From Lycorma delicatula (taxonomy: Eukaryota; Arthropoda; Insecta; Hemiptera; Fulgoridae): 64,000 bases of DNA. Under the pieces are notes generated by a model, which made no database searches, was not told where the DNA came from, and saw only the letters and a program-made list of their open reading frames with translations. Position numbers and translations under genes: made by a program. The first letter of the stretch is position 1. Each line of letters starts with the position of its first letter. Shown piece after piece: positions 45,781 through 57,895 of this stretch. The DNA lies in the NCBI RefSeq assembly GCF_047948215.1, contig NC_134457.1, positions 89,414,898-89,478,897 on the forward strand, given 5' to 3'.

Positions 45781-47204
45781 AAACACACTTTTTATAAGTA
45801 TGCCTACTTAAAAAAATAAATAAAAAACAATCATCTGATAGCAGAGTGAGAACAACAGCCCAATTTATTAAACTTGAAAACTTTCTATTTTTAAAACTGG
45901 TTCGGTGTGTCGTTTCAAAGGTTTTTGAATAAAATGTGTGCACTCATTACTATGCAGTCCATGAAGACCTGTCTACTGTATTGTTACTATAAATAAAAAA
46001 AAAAAAAGAAAACAAAAAACAAATGCAAGTTGTCAGATATATTTTTAATGTTTGAAAAACCTTAAAGTTTTGAAAACAAAGTAGAAAGAAACAGTTTTGG
46101 AGCAGCCAAAGAAGGTTATGCAGCTAAAGAATTCTAAAGAAAAGAAACTCATGAATTATAAAGATCAATAACTATAATCAGAATATTAAAGACCAAGGCA
46201 TTAAAATGATTGCGCCTTATCATTAGAAGTAATCGGATACCACTAAAACTGCATTAAAAAGGAGGTCGAAGGAAATATACCTTTGGGCAAACATACAAGT
46301 AAGTTGAAGTCGATGGATTGCAATTCCTAAAAGCCATAAAGGATAAATTAGAGGACAGAAAGACAAGGAGGCTTTTGAAGAATGAGGCCAAGGACAAACT
46401 AAGGCCGATAAGATTGGATAATTATGTAAGTAAAATAAATTAAATCGAGGTAGGCTACCTCTTAAAAGATGTAAATCAAGGAAATAACTAATTAATATAA
46501 AAACAAAACTCGGCTTCTCATTTTGCAGAAATTAATTGTGTATTTTTTCTTAGTAACGACTAGTTGGCTATCGTCGCACCTTAACCACTGTTTTGTCACT
46601 AATCACCTCCGATTACAAACATCTTTGAATGTTCATAAAGATTTATAGAAAAAAAAATTGAATCGGTTTTGCTGCGAATTCAAACTATGGATTGTTATTC
46701 ACTGTTATTTAAACATAATGTTATCACTTTTTAATACGACACGACACATAAAAACTAAGATAAAATTTGTTTGATTTATTTTAGCGTATCTTTTTTTACT
46801 CCGTTCAGTGTAAACGGCTGAACTTATTTTTATAAATTTTGCATCAAAATATTCATTAATATAAAAGCGTCGGGAGCGACATAGGCTATGTTATGTAACT
46901 AATAACGTATTATCAGTTTACAAAATTTAAGTTAATCTGGTTTGTTCATTCCTCTTTAGGAGTACGTTAGCAGAAGTTATACATAATTCAAACAATAAAA
47001 TAATGTTAATTAATTAAAAACACTGTTCTATTACTTAATTTAGTTCTTTTTGTATTATTAATCTTCAAGCTACTACTGTACTTCTAGGAAAAACTCTCCT
47101 AATCGAATCAGATCGAGCGTTTCATGGTTCTCTAAACAAAAATAAAAAAAGAAGAATTTTAGCATTGAAAAATTCGGGAAGAATGTATGTACGTACGTGT
47201 GTGT
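45778..47204. other. Intergenic apart from the coding-like trace
   Basis: Outside 46080-46443 nothing is recognised. Composition is AT-rich with short homopolymers. Confidence 0.4.
46303..46443 (+). CDS. Coding-like segment with strong splice donor, unrecognised
   Basis: Forty-six open codons begin VEVDGLQFLKAIKDKLEDRK and continue TRRLLKNEAKDKLRPIRLDN, a charged helix-like composition quite unlike flanking DNA. A consensus donor GTAAGT follows TAT at 46426. Upstream frames at 46080-46260 (for instance LEQPKKVMQLKNSKEKKLM) also look coding but are broken by stops. The 35.04 kb trace starts with similar wording (KQPKQVNRKILK), so a decayed repeat-borne gene is as likely as a host exon. Confidence 0.25.
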   Translation, partial: VEVDGLQFLKAIKDKLEDRKTRRLLKNEAKDKLRPIRLDNYVSKIN

Positions 47205-47960
47205 TCATTTTGTTTTTTTTTTGTTCGATATTTCCAGATTGGATAGACCGATTTGGATAAAATATGGCAAAATCTATGTATGAAGCATTTATGACATTAA
47301 TTTTTGTCGCAATCGACCAGTGGAACAAGGAAATACGAACTTTAAAGATCTTGCATCTCAGAATTTTACCCAAAATAAATCTTTGTGACATAATTTAATG
47401 TTCCTTAGAGAATTAATATACTTTCTTATAATGTTTCATCTTATTACAAATCGCTTCCACCATAAAGAGTAGAGGCAAAAAACAGCTTTTTTGTAGTTTC
47501 CCAAATCAGAGCCCATTTTTGTATTAATTAGCAGTCTCTATTACATTAGTATTATGTATTTGAAGAATTTAATTCAGGGATTGAGCTATTTTTTTCTTTT
47601 TTTCCAGTAAATCTTTTTCACCGGAATTGAGAAAGATAATACCATGAAATGTTATACGATAATTTCTGAATTTGGGTCATTGATGATATTTAATTTTCGT
47701 TTCAGTCTGTTAAAGAGGGAAATACGCCATAAATCTCATAGCTCAGAATTTTATTCATTCAGTAGATTAATTAAAACCTTTTTTAAAACACCAATTAGGT
47801 AGCTATTTTATTTTTTGACAAAGTGCGTATATAATTAAGAAATATTTATTTACTGCCACCTCTTATTCGATCGTATTTAAATTTTCAATTTTCGTTACGA
47901 AATTTATTTTGATCAATATTATCGTTTTCATCGTTGACAACAAAATTCTCGACAATATAA
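47205..47960 (+). repeat. REP-B interspersed repeat, copy 4
   Basis: Begins around AGACCGATTTGGATAAAAT and repeats the block order of the 43 kb copy through the AATCGACCAGTGGAAC, ACATTAGTATTATGTATTTG and ATTATCGTTTTCATCGTTGA segments. The 89-codon minus frame over it is incidental. Confidence 0.65.
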
Positions 47961-47995
47961 GAAATTTCCGGTTTCTAAAAATTTATTTTCTTTTT

Positions 47996-48640
47996 ACTTT
48001 CTTGTACAAAGTAAAGGAAGTATTGTAATCGCGAAAAATTTCGGTATTTAGATCTCAACAGAAATATTCGTTTTGACTATCCTTGAATCCATTTTGACTA
48101 ATTTCGGCGTGACCTGTGTACGTATGTATCTCGCGTAATTAAAAAACGATTAACCATAGAATGTTGACATTTTATATTCAGGACTGTTGTAACATCTAGT
48201 TGTACACCTCTTCTTTTGATTGTAATCGACTGGGCCAAAAATTTGTATACAGTCAGACCTCTAAATAAAGCGGAGTTTCATTTTTGTAACATCTGGATTT
48301 TAGACTTTCTCTTAACTGCAGTAATAAGTCCTCGTTGAGATATTTTCAACAATGTATCACAAGTGGTACTCATTTTCATCGGTTTCAGAGTTATAGCCAA
48401 ATAAAATTTTAATTAATGAAATATTTGGATCTTACAAGGGTTCATCGGTTCGAATCCGACTTCATATACATATATTCTTTTTTAACGTTTTTTAAAATTT
48501 AAATATTGATTAATATTTTAATTTAATATTGATTAATTAATAATTATTAACCTCTGGTTGAAAAAGAATTTTTAACAGTAAGTAACAATGTAAAAAAAAT
48601 ATGAAAAAAATCGGAAGTTATTAGTGAAATAAACTTTTGT
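47996..48640 (+). mobile_element. REP-A (HINE-like), 3' end replaced by inverted SINE-C
   Basis: Begins ACTTTCTTGTACAAAGTAAA after a T5 run and follows the family through the B-box-like CATCGGTTCGAATCCGACTTC (first 20 only counted) and CCTCTGGTTG. Before its 3' repeat it runs into an oppositely oriented SINE-C. A short foreign insert lies near 48245-48290. Confidence 0.78.
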
Positions 48641-48900
48641 ATTCTTTTCATTTTAATTCAACAAACTTTTACAATCAGAGGCTAATAATTATTAATAAAT
48701 CAATATATTTAAATTAAATAAAAGAAGTTAAAAAAAATATATATGTATATGAAGTCGGGATTTGAACCGATGTGTGCATGGTTACCGATCCGACACGTTC
48801 TCAATTACACCACATATCTACTTCAGCGACGTGAAAAAAAATTAATAAATAAAGTAATATAAAAAGCTAAGTAAATTTTTAGGGCCATTTTTCTTGAGTG
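48641..48900 (-). mobile_element. SINE-C, best-preserved tRNA-like head
   Basis: The minus-strand head reads AGATATGTGGTGTAATTGAG, ACGTGTCGGATCGGTAACCA and CATCGGTTCAAATCCCGAC, a credible A box, anticodon-arm region and B box. The body then gives TTAAATATATTGATTTATTA and GCCTCTGATTGTAAAAG. It shares more than 200 bp of order and wording with 39168-39420, including 60 bp upstream of the head. Confidence 0.72.
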
Positions 48901-48949
48901 TAATTGAATATTGCGTGTTAGTATTCTGTGATGAGCACAGGTAAATAGT

Positions 48950-49030
48950 GTACTATTCATACACGCAACATGGTTCGAATCGGTGTCCCGAAGCTCTTGC
49001 TTTCTCTTGTTAGCTACAGTAATATGGATC
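48950..49030 (-). repeat. Possible further tRNA-like head
   Basis: Minus strand has TACTGTAGCTAACAAGAGA and CACCGATTCGAACCATG, which resemble A and B boxes at suitable spacing. Too degenerate to assign to a family. Confidence 0.3.
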
Positions 49031-49204
49031 GTAGGTGCCTTATACTGATTTAACTTTTTATAGAAAAAGATCACTATAGTTATTTTCTTTTAGAATTAGA
49101 TATAATTTGCTTACGAAAAACAATTTTATTTTGAACATTAAGCGTGATCTTAATATGTTAAAATAATTTTATTTCCAAAGCCGATCTTGTTTTACCTTTT
49201 ACAC

Positions 49205-49572
49205 ACTCTCAAAAACGATTAGTCGTAGAATATTGAAAATTTATATTTAGAACTCTTGTAACATTTAGTTGTGCACCTCCCTTTTTGATTGCAATCGACT
49301 GAGCACTAATCGACTTACATTTATTTAAAGAGTAATAAAAGGACTTCTACTCTATCCTAATATTTCAGGTAAGATTGTTGAATTAATAATTGTATAAATA
49401 TTTGATGTTAATAAAAAGTAATATTTTATCAATTGCGTAACTGTCCACTTTATTAAAGAATTAAACGATCATATCTCACTTTCAAATGAAATAAATTTAA
49501 ATGAAGTGCAGCAAAACATGTGTATATGTAATTTAATAGGCGTACAAGGAAGTCGTGTGGTGTCCACATCAG
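49205..49572 (+). mobile_element. REP-A long-form, internal and 3' part
   Basis: Starts at the CAAAAACGATTAGTCGTAGA block of the family and skips to the long-form 3' block (AAGATTGTTGAATTAATAAT, TTTGATGTTAATAAAAAGTA) shared only with 8630-9851. It ends with the intact terminus GGCGTACAAGGAAGTCGTGT, hairpin, TCAGA, T-run. Confidence 0.8.
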
Positions 49573-50706
49573 ATTTTTTAATATTATTACTTTACCTGAA
49601 TTGTCTGGATTTATATTTTGTATCTATTTTTATAGCAATTTTGGTCGTTATACATTTACAAGTGTAATCCACGCCTTTTTTTTCACCAAAATGATTCTTT
49701 TTAAAAACTGGATTCGTATATTTCAGGAATAGTTGTGGAGCACTTACATGGCTATTTGACCTAAGATATTGAAAAAAGATTGTTTGCTGAAAAAAATTGA
49801 TCTAGTTATCATTTTAAAAGGCATGCTATCATTGTTACAGCAACTTAATAGATATATTAAGTGAATATGAAAAAGTATAACGAAGTATATTTATTTTAGG
49901 AAGATGGTGAAAATATGTATGAAAGAATTATTTCCGATCGAATTAAGAAATTATCGTTTTCTTTAGTTCACTAGTGAATTGTAAAAATCATGAAATTTCA
50001 TAATACTTAGCTTACATACATATATTTTTTCATAACCGCATTTCAAATAATATAAAAGAAGTGGAACTTTTTTATATAACGAATGGAAATTGGTATACGC
50101 AATACAGTGGAGAAGAGGAATTGTAGGTATGATTCGATTTAAATATATCAACATGGTTGCATAATAACATATTTGCGTACATGAAATGTTCTTTTTTTAC
50201 CTTGAATTGAATAATTTAAAATAAATAATACCTATTTTTAAACAATATAAATGTTTCAAGTAACGATTATAACTTTTAATAAAATTTGTTATTATTTAAT
50301 GCAGATTTAACATTTATTTTGGTTTTCTAATGCAAAAGCAGGGTTCAGCCATTAAAATAATAATGATTACGGTTTTATCAACAGAAAAAAAAAAAAAAAT
50401 TACATGAAATATTATTTTATTGTAAAAGACCATATCTAAATTTATAGATTTGAGTATAACACGAGAGCTGAAAGTTTGCCCCTCCCTAACTGCCGTGTCT
50501 AATGTAATAGTCATGCAAAAAACATGCGTCGCCTTGTCATACTCATTTATTTTTATTTCCAATGTTTTATACATTATTATCAACTATATAAATTTATTAA
50601 CTCTACGTATTAATTTTTATGTATTTTTTTGTCCTTGCTTTTATTTATTTTATTTTACTTTAAGTAAGTATACACTTAAGTAAGTATTTCACTTATCTTA
50701 CTTAAA
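49573..50706. other. Intergenic, nothing recognised
   Basis: No family match. A short TAAGTAAGTATACACTTAAG-type palindromic patch lies at about 50660-50700, beside the transposase pseudogene, and might be part of a transposon end. Confidence 0.35.
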
Positions 50707-52001
50707 TTAAAAATAAAATAAAAAACATTTATTTGACTTACCGTAATGAATAAACTGTAATTCTAAAGGCGTTGCTAAATATTTGTCGCCGAAATAGTCT
50801 TCGCTTGTAGACGAATAATGACTGTCTGCATCACTACTTTGTCGTAAATTGATAACAAATTCTTCTTCAATATCTTCAACTAAATGTTCTTTCTCCAAAT
50901 ATTCATCTTCTAGTTCTTTTACATTTTCACATGTCAGTGTGAGGAAATTCTTTCCTCACACGTAATTGCGGCATTTAATTAGAAGATGACGTTTCTTTGG
51001 GCCGCATATCCTTTTACATTTGCCCATATCTTTTCATTTGAGTTTAGATCCGGGTGGTATGGTGGCAAGCAAGTGGTTGTGTGACCGTGAGCTTCCCAAA
51101 TACATATGTCTTATGCGTTGGTTTGTGCAGATTAACTAGTTTGTAAAGTTCCGGTCCAAGCATTGTAGTTTGAAACGAATATTTGCTTCTCCTCTAACCA
51201 AGATACCAATTCCGATTTCTTAGATTTTGTGGTAGGTGCCTTATCGTATTGATTTTTATAGTACGTAGTAATATCCTGCACTACAACAATCGCGGGGGTA
51301 GACCTGAACAGAGTTTGTTTTCCACCATTTCATGAAATTTTCGAAGATCATGTTGTCGTGATAATCTCCACTTGACATGCTACTTTTCCATATCAGCAGA
51401 GCGTTGTTTACGAATCCCGTCTTGCCGCCAGCGTGCACGATTATCGCTCAGTCTCCTTTTGATGTAGGACTGTGTATGCCCTGATAAAAATTGTCCGACA
51501 CGTTTTATTTGAGATACGAGAAGATAAAATGTATGTTTCATTTAACGTAAACAATTAGACGTTTTTCTCCTTTGCAAAGTTTAATACTCGTTATATTAAA
51601 TAAGGTATTTTTGTTTGCATATTTCATCATTTTCGATAAGAATAGTTTTATTATTATTTTTGTTTTTCTCCATCGAAATCCTAAATTAGTACTTCCATAC
51701 CGTCTAAATTAGTAACTCTTTTTTCCCGTTTATATTTTTTTGGGGTCTGAAACTTAACAGTAACCCTCCAAGATCCCATTCTTTTCTAATTAATTTTTTT
51801 AATCCTGGCCGAAATTCCACATACAGCAGCAGTTCTGTCTATACACTTTTTCACAAGAATAATAAATGGTACGCTTGGAACAGCCTGTTCTTGGAACCGT
51901 TTGGCCTCTCTTTCCATAGTCTGATTAACGTTCCATATAATTTCCCGAGCTTGACTACAAAGAGTTTTACCTCTCTTAAGTTTTGATGTGAAACCCTCCA
52001 T
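50707..52001 (-). pseudogene. DDE-superfamily (IS630-like, DDE_3) transposase, nearly full length but broken
   Basis: From an ATG at 52001: KRGKTLCSQAREIIWNVNQT, then DRTAAVCGISARI (HTH), KKYKREKRVTNLDGMEV, a jump to LGFRWRKTKIIIK, then IIVHAGGKTGFVNNALLIWK, SSGDYHDNMIFENFMKWW, a degraded PELYKLVN and PPYHPDLNSNEKIWANVKGY block (the HPDLNPIEKIW second-Asp/Glu region). It ends with KEHLVEDIEEEFVINLRQSS. This order is that of a DDE transposase very common in insect genomes. About 60 residues between the HTH and the LGFRW block are missing, and there are at least four frame changes. The first catalytic Asp region near 51530 is mutated. Terminal repeats not determined. Confidence 0.9.
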
Positions 52002-52989
52002 AATTGTTGGGAAAAATATGCAAGAAAATAGATATTCACTAATATTAAAATACAACTAAAAAATTGTATCCGCAGGATAATTCAATCAAAAAATGAAAAA
52101 CCAAGATACAGACGAGTATAAACAGGTTAATATTACGCAGCACGCACTACTTCACATTTAAGCTGTAAGAACAAGATTCTTAACGTGTTTGCATTTTATA
52201 CAAAAATGCGTCATGTTATTAGTAATCGGATGAAGTCATCTAGTTAGATAGTACGACAAACCCCGCTCGCCGTCCCGTCTAAGCCAGCCGACAGTTCGGT
52301 TGTCGAAGACAGAGGCCCATCTTCACGTAACTTGTATAGTCCGGGGTGAGAGGACGTAGTGACTAAAGCTACGGTATATTAACGGGTTTATAATTTTTTT
52401 TAAATATGCACAGAATTTAAATAGACATTTTATAACATGCACATTATTGATAAATATCGATCAGGTTTTTTTATATTTTTCAAATACGTGACAGGAATTT
52501 ACGATATACAAGTTTGTTGTTAATGCTTACGATATTATCTATTTAAATTATTTATAATGATTGCAAGTTAATAATTTTTTCGTGGTCCAAAAACATATGA
52601 ATTACATTAAATTCATATGTTTTATTTACATTAAAATCTTTTAGGACTGCCAAGTTTATGTGTGTAAATGATGTTATATAAAAAAATCCTTGAATAAATG
52701 CCAGCTAATTACATGTCTCTTCAAGGTGTCAGTTATATTCCTTTACAATATATTAAAATTAATTACACAGATATATATTATCTTGTATTACTTTTCTTAA
52801 TGAATAATTAGGTATTTATTGGTAAATGATTTATATGACTATAAAATGTGTTGTTTTATTACTTTTCATCCTACTTGATTAACCAGTAATATTCTTTATT
52901 TTCTCGTCTGTTGCTCTATTAGTACTGAAGTAGCATAGCTATGAAGAAGTAAACAACAATCGATCAAAACGATGAATATCGGAGGTATT
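52002..52989. other. Intergenic, with GC-richer leader-like patch
   Basis: 52250-52350 is GC-richer (CCGACAGTTCGGTTGTCG-type hairpin) and lies upstream of the minus-strand transposase, so it may be the 5' non-coding part of that transposon. The rest is featureless. Confidence 0.35.
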
Positions 52990-53550
52990 GCTGATTTTAA
53001 AGTTTCAAGATCTGCCCCGTACTCCAGAAAACAAAAAAAAGAGTGTTATAGAAATTTCCAGACGTTGTACGTAACTGTGTTGGCCTGTATTTTTATTAAT
53101 ATCTTTGGTCTTGGTTTGACTTATAACTTCTTCGAAAATGGCTAAAAAAAGTCTATATGTGGACCTTGATGGCATTTAATTTTGGAAAAAGGGTCGTAGA
53201 ATATTAAGGTTTAATACGAGCTTATATTTAATTAGATATTTAAACTTCCAAAGTTTTAAGACGATCAGATCTAGGATTTCGGGGATACTCAAGATTATTT
53301 TTAAACAAATTTTGATTCATCTCGAAAACTGTGGACCAAAAAAGTTGAAATTTGGCACAAATATTGGACTATATAATGTATATATCCAGTTTTGGTCTGA
53401 TTTTCTGTCAACATGGCTCACGTTAGCTATATTTTTGTTTAGCCTTGTTGTATAACACAAAATCGGGCCAATTTATTGAAGTAAATATTATTCCAATAAA
53501 TAAACTTTAAGATAAAATAAACGTCGGATCTGAGTGGAACCCGCACTTAA
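52990..53550 (+). repeat. REP-D interspersed repeat, copy 2
   Basis: Contains ATCTCGAAAACTG, AAGTTGAAATTTGGCACAAA, TATATCCAGTTTTGGTCTG and GTAAATATTATTCCAATAAA, matching the minus-strand copy at 27560-27960 in order and spacing. No conserved frame. Confidence 0.5.
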
Positions 53551-54769
53551 AATATCAATTATCAATTTTTTTTTAATTTTAATTTTTATGATTGAAAATC
53601 CAATTGTATGTATCTATTATTATTGCAGATGACACGGGGATTTTTTTTTAAAGGAGGGTTTCATGGGACCTTACTTAAGGTATAAAAAAAATAATATGGC
53701 GTATTTGAAATAAACATCTGTTAAAGGAAAACCCGACAAAGTTACAACCATTGAAGAGGTTAAATAAAAAAATTTATTCTTGTATGATATTCCATATTAA
53801 AGTTGTCTCTTGAAGTAACGGTCTATCTAAAACAGAGATTTATGAATAAAGTTTATTTAGCTTTATCATATCTCAACCAACATTACATAAGAGAGTCATG
53901 TGCTTCTAAATACACATTTTATTAGCGCTATGTATTTTAATTTCGTGTTTATAACATTACTTACTATTAGGTTGTTTCTTACGTCCCCTAATTTTAACGA
54001 TTTTATAGATTTTACATGACAGAAATCATTCTAGAAAACTATCTTTATTGTTTTTTTAAGGATAATAAAATTTAATGCCAGGTATTCCAGAGAAAAAATG
54101 GAAATTTAAATAATTTCTTATTGTCTTTCATAGTGAACCGATTAAACCGTCGCGTATCGGAATCTCATACCTTTTTTGAAAGATTAGGTATTCATTGACA
54201 GATTAATTTATATCACTATAGGGCCTGTAGAGTTCTTACTGTTCCCACATAATGCTGTAAGACTGATTCTTTTGTATTTCAGTTATTTTCACATGCGTCA
54301 CAACCTAATAGAGAGGGAAAAAATAATAAATTAATTTATTTTCGGTGAGAAATAATACATTCATTATATTATTGGAAAAGTATAAATTCTATCTTGTTTT
54401 TATTAAGGACTAATCGAAGTGGAATTACTGATAGCTGAAATTTATTCCAAAAATAAGCGTTCATATTACTTATTACTCTTAAAAGTATCGGATAATATGC
54501 TAGTAATTCACCCTTGATACCTCACAGAATACTCTGTAAGGCTTCTTTGATTTTAAAATACAAATACAAAAAGGAGAAAGAAACAAAAATGTATATTTGA
54601 TTTATTATTAATAGGGTTGATAAATGAAAAAGGGAACTTGAGTTTATATATACAGAGTATTAATAAAAATGTGGAAATCCTTAAATAAATTTTCAACCAT
54701 TAAGAATAAAAAAATTCAGTTCAGCATAGTCCCTAATTCAAAACGATCTGCTTTTCGATGTGACATTAT
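53551..54769. other. Intergenic, nothing recognised
   Basis: No gene, tRNA or repeat family could be assigned in this AT-rich stretch. Confidence 0.4.
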
Positions 54770-55120
54770 TACTTGAGCTGTACAGTATTCCACTTTTGAA
54801 ACTAGTCGCGTAAAGTATAAAATGGCCGCATTTTCGTTAGGGTTTCATAGCTCGAAATTTTTTACGTCAAAATTTTTGTTTTTTAGTATTCTTTAAAATA
54901 ATATTTCACAACCCTACCCTTTTCATTTAAAATCTTTGATTTGCCTCCTTCCCCCTTTGGGACCTTCTTGGAGCTTGGAGTATGGTGGTCTCATACTGAA
55001 AAACAAAACGTTTTGAAGTTGGTCTATTTATTAAATTTTATTTTTTTAAATATTTCAATATTGAGCAATTATTTAAGAGGTACTTTTCATTACTTTTGAA
55101 ACTAATACGCCATGTTCATG
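54770..55120 (+). repeat. REP-C interspersed repeat, copy 3
   Basis: AGTATGGTGGTCTCATACTG leads into an AAACGTTTTGAAGTTGGTC block and ATTATTTAAGAGGTACTTTT, then a TTTTGAAAC block, as in the 5.5 and 20.2 kb copies. Confidence 0.5.
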
Positions 55121-56396
55121 TACAATATAATAGTTTATTGAACTCGGTGAAGAGCAAAATGAGAGGCCATTTCACACTTTACTATACCTCGTTGTTTTGG
55201 CATGAGATCTTGTTATTACTTAATTTTTTTTTAGATTAATTACCGTTTTCATAAGAGAATTGCATCTAATGTCCGGTCACTTACGAAATTCTTGACGTAT
55301 ACGAAAAGGAGAATTAGGACCTTTTATCAGATGGAAAGATTTTATGTGTGGTATCATATTCCACATCAATTAGGTGTGAGTCCGGGTTTTAGTTTATTTT
55401 TAATAATTATTCTATATAATTTCTATTTAAAAATGCCAAATAGAATATTTGTTTTATGACTTTTATTTTTATTTGTTCGAATTTATTATGAAAGATAATA
55501 ATAAAGTACTTTATATACATAAACAGTTTGGTTGTATTCACTCTTTACATTAAGTTTGTGCGTATTTCTATTAAATATCTGATGACGCATTTATTTTCTC
55601 TTATTGTTTTTTTTTTTATTTTTTTTTATTTTTGTTATTATATATGCTTAAGAACATTTTAAAAAACTACTTAAAATAGTTAAAAGTACTTAAACGCGAA
55701 AAAGAAAATTGTTGATTATGTAGTACGTAATGACACTTTTTAAAAAATAATAATTTAATATCATTATATAATATTAGTTCATTTTTTGCATTGTGGGAAA
55801 TCTATTTAAAATTATTTCATTAAATAATTTTGTCACTAGTTTTACTACATAAAAAAACATCACTTAACAAATGAACAGAATTATTGTCTACATACGAGTA
55901 GTCTACATTGTTAACATTTTACTTTAGGTTTAATTATCTAAAATTTGCATCATGCTTATGTATTGTTTAGTAGTAAGTAAATATATTAAATTCTTGGAAA
56001 ATTTCTTATTTTCTTTATCTAACCTACTTCAAAAATAAGGAAAATTCTTAATTTTGACCAGTATATTGTACATTGGTTTATCTACACACATTAATGAATT
56101 TTTAAAAAAAATTATAAATTGAAGTATATCAAACACCTCCAGGCTTACTAGGGAAATTGAGGAGTTTTCCTTTTTTTGAATTATCCGAATATAACTCATC
56201 GAAATGCTAGTGATAATTTCTTCGATAAATGACACACCTTCATATGAAGTCTTGTAATAATTATAAAATAAATTTATAAATTTTACTACCGTAATTCATT
56301 CATTCAATATAGTCTTAAAAAACAACTATTTTCAATACAAATAAATCGATACTGAAAATATTATCAATTATCAATTTTGAATCGTATATATTTTTT
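55121..56396. other. Intergenic, nothing recognised
   Basis: AT-rich with T-runs near 55605-55640. No coding signal. Confidence 0.4.
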
Positions 56397-57051
56397 ACTT
56401 CCTTGTACGAAATAAATGTAGTATTGTGATCGTGAAAAATTTCGATTTTCAGATTTCAAGGGAAATATCCTTTTTGACCATCCATTTTTATTAGTTTCGG
56501 CGTGACGTCTGTACGTACATATTTATCTCGTATAGCTTAAAAAAAAATTAGCCGTAGGATGTTGAAATTTTGGATTTAGTACTGTTGTAACATCTAGATG
56601 TGCACCTTCCCTTTTTATTGCAATCAACTGGACCAAAAAGTCCCAAAAAGCCCAATATCCAAAAAAAATTGGATTTTGAACTTTTCTTAACTGCAGTAAT
56701 AAGCCCTCATTGAGAGCATTTAAACGACATTTTATTTATTTTCATTGGTTCCATAGTTATAGCCAAATAAAATATTTGGATCTAACAAGGGGAAGAAACA
56801 TTGGTTCGAATCCGACTTTCTTTTTTTTTTTAACTTTTTTTTCTTTAATTTAAATATATTGATTTATTAATAATTACTAACCTCTGATTGTAAAAAAAAG
56901 TTTTACAATAAATAATTCAATAATAAAAATAAAAAAATATGAAAAAATCAGAGTTATTAATGAAATAAAATTTTATGCACTTTTCATTTTAAAAAATCTT
57001 TATATGAAATTTAATAGGCGTACAAGGAAGTCAGGTGGTATCCACATCAGA
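56397..57051 (+). mobile_element. REP-A (HINE-like), full standard copy
   Basis: 655 bp. 5' ACTTCCTTGTACGAAATAAA after T6; centre GGTTCGAATCCGACTTTC; 3' GGCGTACAAGGAAGTCAGG, hairpin GTGG-TAT-CCAC, TCAGA, T9. Both 13-bp inverted repeats are exact (ACTTCCTTGTACG and CGTACAAGGAAGT). Confidence 0.87.
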
Positions 57052-57519
57052 TTTTTTTTTTGTTTTGTAGTTACAATTAAATATACATTTAGGCAAAACA
57101 CGAGGGTCAAATCAAATGGTAAACAATAAAAGTCAAAATTAGAAGAAACAATAGTGGTTAAAATTAGAAGAATTTTGAATCCTATAAATCCCCTTAGCGA
57201 TTTATTGATTTTGAAGCCAACTTCTCTTTTGCTATTGTGTCAAGGAAGGCCAGTTTCGTAAATTGAATAAATATATATACGTATAATAAATAAATAAATT
57301 TAATTTCTATTTAAACTTTCAGGACTCGTATTGGATGAATCTGCGTACCGATATTGATGAAAGTGTTGAGTGTGTGCAATCTTTAAAAGATGCCTTAACC
57401 GATCTAAACCAAATTTAATTGGGGAGATTTGCTGATATCTTTTCACTTTTCCTTGATCAATTTCCATAATTAAAAAAAAAACATTTTCACACGAGATAAT
57501 CAATTTTGGAACCTAATAA

Positions 57520-57895
57520 TAGCATTCCGAGACGCCGCCCGCCAGGAGGACCTAGCTGCGGGCCTTTTTTCCTCTAGGTTGGTTTAGACTGTTGGGTACA
57601 ACTCCACCTAGAAGAGTGTCTGGTTACTCAAATGAGCCTTCCCACCAATCGGCTGTATATCCGGCAAGGTAGGCCGGTCAGCTCTTTTGAGGAGTCTTTA
57701 TTGTGCCCTTTCTTGACGCCGTGTCCGGACATATCTGCCCAAAACACAGCGCCGGGTCTTTTCTCTTTTTCTGTGCCTACCATTCTCTGGAGTCCCCAGA
57801 GGATCATAGGCACGGGCACACCTGGACATGCCAGCCCTCACCTCTAGGGCTGTCCTCCTAGGGCGTGCCTACGGCACGCCTTGCACCTATTACTT
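57520..57895. mobile_element. GC-rich island, probable retroelement fragment
   Basis: About 370 bp with GC content far above the surroundings and sharp edges, containing GGGCGTGCCTACGGCACGCC (inverted repeat GGCGTGCC/GGCACGCC) and other short inverted pairs. Frames of 63 and 71 codons overlap on opposite strands with no family resemblance. It looks like a piece of a young GC-rich retroelement (5' or 3' untranslated part). I cannot name the family. Confidence 0.35.

Noticed and set aside
50314..50683. Overlapping 77- and 89-codon ORFs
   Set aside because: Opposite-strand AT-rich frames of random composition next to a transposase pseudogene.
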